A stretch of DNA of 64,000 nt from JAWWOL01 sp033851545. Its GTDB lineage: Bacteria; Actinomycetota; Actinomycetes; JAWWOL01. The position numbers and the translations under genes are program-made. Of the stretch, positions 26,852-35,291 are shown piece by piece. The first letter of the stretch is position 1; every line of letters starts with the position of its first letter. Below the pieces are notes generated by a model. That model saw only the letters and a list, made by a program, of their open reading frames with translations. It did no database searches and was not told the DNA's origin. The stretch is taken from contig JAWWOO010000072.1 in assembly GCA_033851545.1 (NCBI GenBank), positions 62,001 through 126,000 on the forward strand. The letters run 5' to 3'.

Positions 26852-27289
26852 ATGCGGCCTGGGCGACGTCGGACATGCTCAAATGCGGCCGCCCGGCTGT
26901 TCGAGCACGACCGGTCCGGGCCGATGCGTGCCGCAGCCGATGACTACGACCGGGCCGCCCGACAGCCGTGGCGCCGGATTCCGCAGCCGACTAACGAGGG
27001 TGCCCACCTGAGGATGGGCGCGGTCATGCTGGCCATGATTGGCTCGTCCAGCGTCAACGACGCGACCCGGGTGATGATGCTGGTCCGGCAGCTCAACCGG
27101 TTGGTCGAGGCTGTGGCGCAGCTGCGAGAGGCCCAAGGCCGTGCGGTGCAGGCAGCGGCGGCGCTGCGAACAGCCGAGGCCATCGCGGCCGAGCATGCTG
27201 GATACTTGGTCCTGTCCGATGCGCTAGCGATGCTGGTGGTCGACCAGCCCACCCACTCCACGGGTCCGCTGCAGACGCGCACGTCCTAA
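26852..27289 (+). pseudogene. Relaxase / mobilisation protein, C-terminal remnant
   Basis: From about 26880 the reading matches the tail seen in actinobacterial relaxases: 'AAADDYDRAARQPWRRIPQPT', then a helical 'LNRLVEAVAQLREAQGRAVQAAAALRTAEAI' segment. The catalytic N-terminal part with its Tyr and His triad is gone. The junction with the integrase stump at about 26825-26880 looks like a deletion scar that removed the 5' parts of both genes. The following 198 bases to 27487 hold nothing recognisable. Confidence 0.6.
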
Positions 27290-27487
27290 GTGGATATGGC
27301 CACAGCGACAGAGGTCGCCGCGCGAGACTCCGAAAGCACCAAGCGGCCAACCGCAGGGCGGGGCCGCGGTCGCTGAAGAGGCGTCCGTCGCGCATAGTCC
27401 GCGCGGCGCGAACCGCGCTAGGGGAAGCACAGGGCTACTGCAGTGCTAGAGCCGCAGGTCCGTAAGCAGTTCCCAGACGCACATGAG

Positions 27488-28615
27488 TCAAGCCTGACCG
27501 ACGCCGCCGGGGCAGGGGAAGACCGGCGCGGCATAGCTTGGGTCGGGGAGGTGTCTGCGCATGGCGGCGTCGGTGACCGCGTAGCCCCAGTTGATCAGCT
27601 GGGCCTGCTCGGTTCTGTCCATGGCGGCCAGACGGGTCGGGATGGCGGCAAGTCGTCGCGTCGCCGTCAGGGGCGCGAGAAGTGCCTGCCCGGCCGGCAG
27701 GCCGTAGTCGACGATGTCCGTGCGGATGCCCCAGTAGGCGCCTGCATAGGCTTGACGCCGGTAGTCGGCGATGAGTGTGCGCTTGCGCAGGTCGCGCACC
27801 TGGTTGTCGACGACGGACAGCACCCGACGCAGGTGCCGGAGCCAGTCGTTGGCTACGTCGGCGGCGTACCCCATTTGGCCGCCTCCGTCGCTGACAAGGA
27901 CGGTCCCGCAGCGTTTCCAGACTGGCTCGAGGCCGAGATTGTCATATACACCGCCGTCGGTGAGTACGAGCTCGCGCGGCGGCCAAGGGACCACACCGGC
28001 CGGCGCTGGCTCGATCTCGTCCCAGAGGGAGGGGTTGACTTCGAGTCGAAGTGGAGACAGGAACGGTGGGAAGGCGGCCGAGGCGGCCACTGCGGTCGCG
28101 AGGGGCACGTTCGGCGACACGATCCTCGCTACCTGATAGTCGCGCAGGTACGGCTTCGAGAATCGCAGCAATGAGCCGGTTTGCAGGTTGGTGGCGTTGA
28201 ATATGAACCGCGGCGCATCGGGCAGTTCCTGCAGTGTCGCACAGTGGAACAACCCGTCGTCCAGAGCGGCTACCACCCGACTGCTGATCGATTTGTCGAA
28301 CTTGACCAGTCCGCCCAGGACGGCTTTGGTGTCAATGTTCGTGGAGGCGAGATTGCGCAGCGGCGCCTCAACGTGATCGGTGAACGCCGCTGGGCTGAAC
28401 TGTTCGTCGGCCAGCTCACCCCACGCGAGGGCGAGGGCGGCGGCGGTAATCGAGCCGCCAGAAACGCTGGACACGAAGTCCAGGCGGGGGAGCCAGCCGA
28501 GCTCGGCGAGCCGGCGCAGGCAGCCGATGTGAAAGAGCATCGCCCGGTAGCCGCCACCCGAAAGGCACAGTCCGACACCGTAGCGAATTGACACAGGCAG
28601 GTCTGGCTCGCTCAT
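27488..28615 (-). CDS. Patatin-like phospholipase
   Basis: 375 residues. The ATG at 28615 has GGAGG five bases upstream; a GTG at 28633 would overlap that site and is not favoured. Patatin signatures are complete: oxyanion loop 'SGGGYR' (19-24), nucleophile S52 in 'SSVSGGS', and catalytic Asp D221 in 'DGGVYDN'. No signal peptide, so it acts on membranes from inside the cell. Such lipases hydrolyse acyl chains of phospholipids and are well-known effectors in anti-phage systems (for example CBASS CapV). It is the last gene of a four-gene operon with GAF, unknown and metallo-beta-lactamase partners, 40 bases after the latter. No cyclase gene is present. Confidence 0.9.
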   Translation of the reverse strand: MSEPDLPVSIRYGVGLCLSGGGYRAMLFHIGCLRRLAELGWLPRLDFVSSVSGGSITAAALALAWGELADEQFSPAAFTDHVEAPLRNLASTNIDTKAVLGGLVKFDKSISSRVVAALDDGLFHCATLQELPDAPRFIFNATNLQTGSLLRFSKPYLRDYQVARIVSPNVPLATAVAASAAFPPFLSPLRLEVNPSLWDEIEPAPAGVVPWPPRELVLTDGGVYDNLGLEPVWKRCGTVLVSDGGGQMGYAADVANDWLRHLRRVLSVVDNQVRDLRKRTLIADYRRQAYAGAYWGIRTDIVDYGLPAGQALLAPLTATRRLAAIPTRLAAMDRTEQAQLINWGYAVTDAAMRRHLPDPSYAAPVFPCPGGVGQA

Positions 28616-28655
28616 ATCGCCTCCAGCGTGCACCCATCATGACGGGCCACTGCAC

Positions 28656-29762
28656 CTACAGAGCGCGGGCCGCGTCTCCGAGCTCGTATGTCCATGACGT
28701 CTCTTGCCCGTACTTTCCAAGCTTTCGACGAAGTGTGACCCGTCCAGGCAAGTCTTCCTCAACCACGCGAACACGTCCGTTGCGGACCTCCTGGACCTCC
28801 CTCACCATTGAAGTCACGAGTATTGTCCCGGCGGTGGCCTTCAGTCGTTCGACGCCGGCAGCCGTCGGCAATTGTCTACCCGCCCGCCGCCAGGGGGCGA
28901 TAACAACGATGGCAGATGGGTCGACGCTGTCTCGCCAGAAGGGTGGGTGGAAGCCGTTCAGGGACCCATGGTGGGCAGCCTTCACTGCCGTGGCGATACC
29001 GGACGGTCGGAATGGGCCTCGATGAACGGATTTCCACCCGCGTCGTGGGTGCGCGGTCACCTCCAAATCAGCGCCAAGCAGGATGCTGACTTCCTCGCCG
29101 GGTGGTTCATCCGAAGGTTGCCACTGCGCGCGGAACCACCCGGCGACAGCTAGGTGATTTCGTCGAGGTCTGGGAACGCGTACGCGATGTCCGTCAGCCA
29201 CTACCCGGAGTAACCGCGACACCTGTTCGAAGCCATGCTGCATAGTAGAACTCGAGGGGCTCAATAGATCGAGTCGCCCACCGATTCCGACTGGAAGATC
29301 CCGGAGTACGAGGGGCACCCCGGCCTTGCCAAACTCGAGCCCGGAGTCCCTGTCGTCGGCGATCTCACTGACACGCTGGAAGACAGCCACGCCGTTGCTA
29401 CGGTGTTCAGCGGATGGAATACGAAGGAGGCCGGAGAGGAGTTCGCCCTGGTCCATGGCGGCGCTTACTACGATCGGAATGTCGGGGAGGCGTTCCACCA
29501 AACGATCGAAATCGCCCACATGATCGTCGTGCCAGTGTGTTGCCACGAGCCACTGGACTGCGGTTAGAGGCACCAATCTAAATTCCAAGTATTTCAGTGC
29601 GGGGTGCTGCTCGCCAGTCGCTGTCTCGTAGGAGTCGATGACCATCCACCGTCCGCCTACATGCACGAGCACGCATTCGCCGTAGCCAGGGCCAAGGACA
29701 GTGACCTCGACTTCATCGTCACTAGGGGCGCCATCGAACGATGTCTCCCTCGGAACGATCAT
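28656..29762 (-). CDS. ComEC-type metallo-beta-lactamase-fold hydrolase
   Basis: 368 residues. ATG at 29762 overlaps the upstream stop (ATGA). Metal site: 'THWHDDHVGD' (H76, H78, D80, H81), a later Asp in 'LLGADLE' (D232) and 'KAAHHGS' (H264/H265), the arrangement of the ComEC/Rec2-like MBL branch, whose members act on nucleic acids or phosphodiesters. No membrane segments, so this is the stand-alone soluble form. Residues 190-225 contain a basic 'RVRVPRPRRN' stretch. Base composition is less GC-rich than the flanking host genes. In the operon it may make, break or sense a nucleotide or nucleic acid ligand for the patatin. Confidence 0.85.
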   Translation of the reverse strand: MIVPRETSFDGAPSDDEVEVTVLGPGYGECVLVHVGGRWMVIDSYETATGEQHPALKYLEFRLVPLTAVQWLVATHWHDDHVGDFDRLVERLPDIPIVVSAAMDQGELLSGLLRIPSAEHRSNGVAVFQRVSEIADDRDSGLEFGKAGVPLVLRDLPVGIGGRLDLLSPSSSTMQHGFEQVSRLLRVVADGHRVRVPRPRRNHLAVAGWFRAQWQPSDEPPGEEVSILLGADLEVTAHPRRGWKSVHRGPFRPSGIATAVKAAHHGSLNGFHPPFWRDSVDPSAIVVIAPWRRAGRQLPTAAGVERLKATAGTILVTSMVREVQEVRNGRVRVVEEDLPGRVTLRRKLGKYGQETSWTYELGDAARAL

Positions 29763-30577
29763 GCCTCGGATTGCTGCCGATGCCGGTTGGACCGGCTCAA
29801 GATCCGTGCAGCTCGTTCCTCGGCGAGGCGAGTCTGCTTTTCCCCTGCGGGGGCAGCCTTGAGCAATGAGTACGTTGTGAGGCTGACCACGCCAATCTCC
29901 GTCGGACGGGCGCTGTAGGCACACTCGAATGGGTCGCCGGAAAGGATGGCGCTGAAGTTTGGGCCTGCGAAGTCTTTGGGCTCGAACGCCACCCGCCGCC
30001 CGGGCTCGCCGTCCATCTCGACCCAAAGCAGTTCATTACTGTGCGCAACTACTCGACCTCGCCAGGTTGAATCTGCCGTGTCGTCGCTGGGCGGAGGCGG
30101 CAGGTTGGGGTCCGGGGGTGAGACGGCTACGGAACTGCCCCCGAGACTGATGACGATCGGATCCTCCGTGCTCGCAGCTGTCGGGCTCTGCTCGGACACC
30201 TGCGGAATGATGCGGCTCTTCATCGTGCGAAGGTTGTCCGCTAGGGTCTCCTTGAGCCGCAGGCGCAGCGGCGAGTGTTCCGCGACCGGCGTGGCACCGG
30301 TCGGTGTGTGGGTGTGCCGATGGATGATCATCGTTTCGTGTAGCGGCAAGCGATTTATGGTGCTGGCCGCGTCGAGCGGCTCCACGGACATGCCCGCGGG
30401 CAACCGCTTGACGAGGAACGCCAGGCCGAACGTTGGCTCGGCCCCGGCCGGGCCGTGCCACGCCTTCTCAACCCGCTTGTATCGGTACATGTTGCGATAG
30501 AACGCGTCCCTGACCTTGGGCGATCCAGCCATGGAAGGAACGGGGTCCACTACTTCGTAGCTAGCCAGCCCCGTCAC
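29759..30577 (-). CDS. Unknown protein of the GAF-MBL-patatin operon
   Basis: 272 residues; GTG at 30577 behind GGGGAGG. I do not recognise the family. Residues about 1-130 look globular and contain 'RNMYRYKRVEKAWHG' and 'FLVKRLPAGMSVEPLDA'. A low-complexity Pro-rich hinge ('PPDPNLPPPPSDD', about 165-177) follows. Residues about 180-240 are predicted beta-rich ('GRVVAHSNELLWVEMDGE'), like a small barrel, and end in a basic helix. No transmembrane segment. Translational coupling to the MBL gene through ATGA and its constant place between GAF and MBL genes suggest it is an adaptor or ligand-binding component. Function open. Confidence 0.75.
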   Translation of the reverse strand: MTGLASYEVVDPVPSMAGSPKVRDAFYRNMYRYKRVEKAWHGPAGAEPTFGLAFLVKRLPAGMSVEPLDAASTINRLPLHETMIIHRHTHTPTGATPVAEHSPLRLRLKETLADNLRTMKSRIIPQVSEQSPTAASTEDPIVISLGGSSVAVSPPDPNLPPPPSDDTADSTWRGRVVAHSNELLWVEMDGEPGRRVAFEPKDFAGPNFSAILSGDPFECAYSARPTEIGVVSLTTYSLLKAAPAGEKQTRLAEERAARILSRSNRHRQQSEA

Positions 30578-30619
30578 GGTGCCTCCCCGGTGCGGATCGA
30601 AGTCACGGACGCCTTCAAG

Positions 30620-31363
30620 CTAGCCACGATACAACCATCGGCTGAGTTCCTGCAGGCCATCGGCGAGAAGCTGCGCCGCCTCTGAGAGGGCCGCCACCAC
30701 CTGCTTGGATGTGTCCGTCGATAGGGTCGTGCCAGGAGGCGTGTCCATGACCACGCAGCCCCGTGGCCGGCCCTCCCGGGTAATGATTGGCACGGCGATG
30801 ACTGCTCCGTAGTAGCGCGCGAGACGGAGGGCCTGTGCTGGGGTGAGACCCATATGCTGTTCGGTCGGCAGGCCGCGCCACGACGATGGATCGGCTGCGC
30901 TCCGCGCCAGCTCCCCGTTGTCGACTGCAACCACCTGCCGCAATGCAAAGGACTGTCCGACCACGCCGAGCCCCGGGGTCCACATCATCTTGGTCGCGGG
31001 TGGTCTAGCCCCCAACCGGAAGCGGGCCACTGGCCCCAGGTACACCTGAAAAGGCGGCAGAACCTTCCGCTGGGCAACGAAAGCGTGCAGGCCCAGGCCC
31101 GACGGGTCTACGTCGCTCTGGGAGTCCGCAACGGTTAGGAAGGCCCCTACGAGCGCCTGTCGGGCTAGCTCCCTGAGCGGTGCCGTCCTCTGAACCGCCA
31201 CAGCGCGGATGGCCAGGCGCAGCGGGTGATAGGCAGCCATTGCACCAACCAACGCCGTGCCGAAGCGGGCTGCCTTGGCGTGTGCAGGGATCTTGCGCTC
31301 AACGGCGGCTGTAATCGTAACGGCCAGCAGGCTCTGTATGCCGTACGCGCGCTCCGCCTGCAT
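30620..31363 (-). CDS. GAF-domain-like sensor protein of the patatin operon
   Basis: 247 residues, ATG at 31363 with GGAGG eight bases upstream. N-terminal 70 residues are helical and weakly hydrophobic ('SLLAVTITAAVE', 'GTALVGAMAAYHPLRLAI'), possibly membrane-associated. Residues about 90-235 resemble a GAF domain: 'GLGVVGQSFALRQVVAVDNGEL', 'YYGAVIAVPIITREGRPRGCVVMDT' and a closing helix. GAF domains bind cyclic nucleotides, small molecules or redox ligands. No output domain is attached, so it may signal to the downstream proteins by contact. First gene of the operon; its promoter should lie in 31364-31745. Confidence 0.7.
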   Translation of the reverse strand: MQAERAYGIQSLLAVTITAAVERKIPAHAKAARFGTALVGAMAAYHPLRLAIRAVAVQRTAPLRELARQALVGAFLTVADSQSDVDPSGLGLHAFVAQRKVLPPFQVYLGPVARFRLGARPPATKMMWTPGLGVVGQSFALRQVVAVDNGELARSAADPSSWRGLPTEQHMGLTPAQALRLARYYGAVIAVPIITREGRPRGCVVMDTPPGTTLSTDTSKQVVAALSEAAQLLADGLQELSRWLYRG

Positions 31364-31745
31364 GATGCCTCCTTTGCCTCAGCCCACGTCGCCAGCATGT
31401 CATGAGGTCTGGTGTATGTGTCGGCAGGCGCGCACCCTCAAGTGAAGCCGTGGAGTCGCATCTCTTTGTCCGTAATTGTCCGTCCCGCGGAGCGGCTCGG
31501 CCTTCTGGTTGAGGCTCCCCGGGACAAACCGGGGCCCGGCTGAGTCTCCGTCCAAGCCTGGAACGGCCTGTGAGCCACGTGAACTGATGGAGCAACCCCG
31601 ACAGGCCCAGAAACACCTTGTCTCCCGGCCCGGTTTCCGGTGTCGCCACCCGGAGGTCGTTCCTCGGTTGCATCGACGAGGCGCGGGGGGCTGAGGAGGC
31701 ACCGGTACCAGCCGTTCAGTGAGGGCGTGGTGGGTCAGCCGCGGG
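31364..31745. other. Intergenic region upstream of the GAF operon
   Basis: 382 bases without a credible gene. A hairpin CCCCGG-GACAAA-CCGGGG (31517-31534) could terminate the mobilisation-like gene. The rest should hold the promoter of the GAF-MBL-patatin operon; no operator was recognised. Confidence 0.5.
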
Positions 31746-32839
31746 CTACAGCGGCACGGGCTTCGCCGCCTGCTTGGTAGCCAGCGTCGCGGTCAGGTCC
31801 ACCGGCGCAGTGCGGGCAGCTGTCGCGGCGACCGCCCCGACGTCGGTCAAGGCCCTCGGGTAGGAGGAGGCGATGGCCTGCTCGGCGTTCCGTTCGAAGG
31901 TGGCGGTGGTCCCTGCCGCCTCGACCGCCACGAGGTGCGGCTGCGCCTGCGTGACGGCTTCTACGTGCCCGTCGACGCGCGGACTGCGGAGGTCGTCGGG
32001 AGTGGCCGACAGCTGCTCGGCGAGGTGGTTCTCGGCCGCAGCGGTGTTCGTCGCGCGAGCGGCCGCGTCATGGTGCGCTTCCATCTCGGCCAGCAGCACC
32101 GTCTCCACCGCGATCACCGTCATTGGGTCGACGACGGTGGACGCCGGCGTGGCCTCCGGCATGGTCGGGTCGTCGTCGAATCCGCGGTGCGGCCAAGGTG
32201 CCATCCGGTCCTCGACCCCGTACTTGAGCTCGTAACCGGACAGCCGGTACGGCGGCTCGTAGCCGGCGTACTCGGTGTTGAGCTCGTTGGCGAGGTCTCG
32301 GGACTGCCCGGTGTCCGGCATCCGGCCCTCATCCAGGCCGAGGTCGCGGTTGGAGTCCTGGGACAGCGCCGCCCGTACCGGTGCCGCCTTGCCGACGCGG
32401 GGGTTCGTCTCCAGCAGCGGCACCACTTGGCGCATCGCGGTCACGGGGTCGAAGCCTTCGGCGCGCAGGTCGTCGTAGCGGGTTATCGCCGCCGGGCGTA
32501 GGTCGTGGAGGCGGTCCTCCGCGAGGTCGGAGGCGCGTTCGGCGTCGGGATCGGTCTCCCGCCAGGCCTGGGCAGCTGCCCACGCGGTGAGGGTCTGCGC
32601 GACGTCGAGCTTGTCCCGCTTGTGGTCGGCCATCACCGGCTGCCACAGGTCAGCCGCCACCTTGTGGTTGACCAGGAGGTCGAGATGCTGTCTGCCTTGG
32701 CGCTGTCGCGTTCCGCTGCGGTACGGACCCGTGCCGCCATGATCACGGCGACGGCTTCGGCCGCCATCGCGAGCAGCTGGACGTACTGGGCGGCTTTCTG
32801 CCCGGAGTCACCGATCGGGTCGGGATGAATCTCGGTCAT
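31746..32839 (-). pseudogene. Frameshifted mobile-element gene (mobilisation-associated, helical)
   Basis: Two overlapping readings appear to be one gene. The first (from 32839) encodes 'DPIGDSGQKAAQYVQLLAMAAEA' and loses frame near 32697. The second continues with 'HLDLLVNHKVAADLWQ' and runs to 31746 through charged, helical, Ala-rich sequence. The whole would be about 360 residues, as for proteins next to DUF4913 and coupling-protein genes in actinomycete mobile elements. One indel near 'AKA' explains the break. No catalytic motif is visible. Confirming reads would separate a true mutation from an assembly error. Confidence 0.6.
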
Positions 32840-32848
32840 GGCGGTCTC

Positions 32849-33388
32849 CTACCGGTGGGCGGCGACGAGGCGTGCGGAGTCGGTGGGTTCGGCGATCGGG
32901 TACTGCTCGGGTGAGGGCAGTCGGTGTTCGCCGTCGACGCAGCCGGAGAAGGGGCCGCCTTCGCCGTGCAGGATGGGCATGTGGTGGTCGAGCTCGATGC
33001 GTAGCCACCCGGCGACGCCGATCAGCTCGTTGAGCCGGGCCTGCTCCCAGGTCCGCCACAGTGCTTCCATCCGCATGACTGCCTCGGGGTGGTGGAACCA
33101 GCGGGAGCACCACCGCTCGCCGTTCTTCAGCCGGCGTACGTAGAGCACGGTGTAGTGGTAGGTCACCCAGGCGTGCACGTCCGGGTACAGCCGGACGAAC
33201 GTCTTCTCCGGTGCCGGCACCGTCGTGACGATGACCGGGGCGGGCCCTTGACCAGGTGGCGGCGAGGCCGGCCGTGCAGGACGAGCCGACTTCGTGGGCC
33301 CGACCAGGCCGGCGGTCTGGGCGAGCTCGGCGAGCAGCGCCCGCGCCTCCTCGATGGGCGGCAGCTGCGGCTCCTGCTGGTCGCTCAT
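32849..33388 (-). CDS. DUF4913-domain protein
   Basis: 179 residues; ATG at 33388 overlaps the coupling-protein stop (ATGA). After a Pro-rich N-terminus, residues about 75-150 carry the DUF4913 pattern: 'WVTYHYTVLYVRRLKNGERWCSRW' (split here by family numbering), 'HPEAVMRMEALWRTWEQAR' and 'WLRIELDHHMPIL'. The family is almost confined to actinobacterial plasmids and integrative elements, beside TraG-like proteins. Biochemical role unknown; Trp/His-rich surface suggests binding. It is coupled to the transfer gene upstream. Confidence 0.8.
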   Translation of the reverse strand: MSDQQEPQLPPIEEARALLAELAQTAGLVGPTKSARPARPASPPPGQGPAPVIVTTVPAPEKTFVRLYPDVHAWVTYHYTVLYVRRLKNGERWCSRWFHHPEAVMRMEALWRTWEQARLNELIGVAGWLRIELDHHMPILHGEGGPFSGCVDGEHRLPSPEQYPIAEPTDSARLVAAHR

Positions 33389-35056
33389 CGGGCACCAGCC
33401 GAGGCGGTGATGCTCTCGACAGCTACGTCGACGTCAGCCTGGATGCTGGCCTGGCGAGGGCTGGTGAACCACGGCAACAGGGTGACCATGGCGACCTTGG
33501 TGCCTGTGGCCATCACCAGGGCGGTGCCTTTGGGTAACGCCCGGACAGCGGAGAGCGGGAGGATCCGCTGGGTACGGGTGGTCACGGTGCGGGTGGCCCG
33601 TTCGCCGCCGATGTTGTGCGAGACGTGGCGCACTTCGTGGTCCCCGATCAGCCGGGAGATGTCCTCACCGAAATCGGGGTCGTCGATGCCGGCGCCGATC
33701 AGCTTGATGGTCGCCGCAGACCAGAGCAGCTTCATCCCGTTCTGACCCCAGACCCCGACGCCTTGGCTGTAGGACTGCAGGATCGTGATGACGACCACGC
33801 CGCGGGACCCGAGGTGGCTGTAGAGCTGCGGCAGATCGGCGATCTTGCAGATGTTGCCGGCCTCGTCCAAGACGATGACCATCGGCGCGTCGAGGCGGCC
33901 GCCGCGTCGCTCAGCCGCGGTAACACCCGAGCGCATCACCGCGTCGGTCAACGCGGCGACCTGGGGGCCGGCGGCGCCGCCGCCGTCCTTGCTCATCAGG
34001 TACAGGGTTTCCTTGGTGCAGGGGAATTTCGCTGCGTCGAACTCGTCTAGGGACGGGTTGTCGTCGTTGGGCGGGGTGATCCAGGCGGTGATCTGCGGGT
34101 TGGCCAGGCAGACCGTGGCCGTGCGGGCCGTGAAGTACACCGACCCGCGGGTGTCCGGCGGGTCGGCGTACAGACCGGAAAGCGTTGAGGCAACAGCTGT
34201 CCAGCCGTGCTCGCGGAGTAGGTCAACCGGGGTGGGGTTGCCGTCGGAGGCCAGCCAGCGGTGGACGTCGTGGATGGTGCGGCCGTCGAGTGCGGCGGCG
34301 AGCAGCAGCGCCTTGAGCAGGCTGGTCGCGGCCGGGCCCCAGATGTTCCGCTTGTCGACGTCGTCGACGGTGAGCACGAAGTGCCCGGCGAGGCGTTGGG
34401 CCTCCTCGAGCGGGTAGTCGCTATCGGCGAGGCGGCGCAGCGGGTCCCACCAGAACGTCTGCGCGGCGCGCGCGATCCGCTGCGGGTCGAAGGCCCAGAC
34501 CCGCTCCCCGGTCGACAGCGCGCGCGCCGCCGAAGTGGTCGCCCACAGGTCGGACTTGTTCGGTGGCCACCACGGCACCGGGGGCGTCCAGCACGATCGG
34601 GATGGCCAGCGCGGTCGTCTTCATCGACCGTGGGGCTATGAACGCCAATGCGACGTCTTCGAACGAGCCGAACAGGCGCACCTTGTTGCGAGGCGCCAGC
34701 TGACCCAGGACGTAGCCGCGGTCGGGGTCGGTGATGTCCTTCACCTTCACCCCGGCCAGGGACGGGCGGAGGTACTTGGCGCGGACCGCGGCTTTGGTCG
34801 GGGTCATCGGCAGCACATCGCGGAACTTGCCGAGGGAGCGGTGCGGGCTGTCGTGCGCCGGGCGGCGTAGCAGCGCCCGGGCGACGAGAACCCCGATCGG
34901 GACCAGGACGACGAGCGCGGATGCCAGGGACAGGATGGCGATCAACTGCCCGGCGACACCGGGCCACAGCGTGTGGCTGCCGGACTTGGACAGGGTGACG
35001 CCGCTGGCGACGGTGAAGGCACGAACCGCCACCCCAGGCCGGCCGCCTGAAGACAC
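33385..35056 (-). pseudogene. Type IV coupling protein (TraG/VirD4-like), frameshifted
   Basis: Two adjacent frames make one protein of about 557 residues. The N-terminal part (35056 down to about 34562) has two membrane helices and a P-loop 'APRSMKTTAL'. The C-terminal part (from about 34560 to 33385) has Walker B 'VIVLDEAGNI' and a 'TILQSYSQGVGVWG' segment typical of coupling ATPases. Frame changes inside the conserved 'VVAT-(S)-NKSDLW' stretch, where ACC is followed by G then AAC; a two-base loss relative to the expected 'ATSNK' explains it. The intact protein would pump DNA through a conjugation pore. Confidence 0.8.
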
Positions 35057-35291
35057 TTTTCCGCATGCGGGACATCACAGGCGCGGCAGTCCTGCAGTCG
35101 CCGCGACTTTGTGGGTCCGTGGGCGCTGCCACACCTGAGCCCCAAACCAAGCCGCCTGTCATCGCGGCAGTTGCGCGCATGTCCGGGCTCGGGTGGCTGC
35201 GTAGGCCGTGAACAGACGATGCGACCGCCTGGCAGCGACTGCGTGGTCACGGGCGAGGATACCGAGCGCGGTCCAGCAGCCGCAGCTCAAA

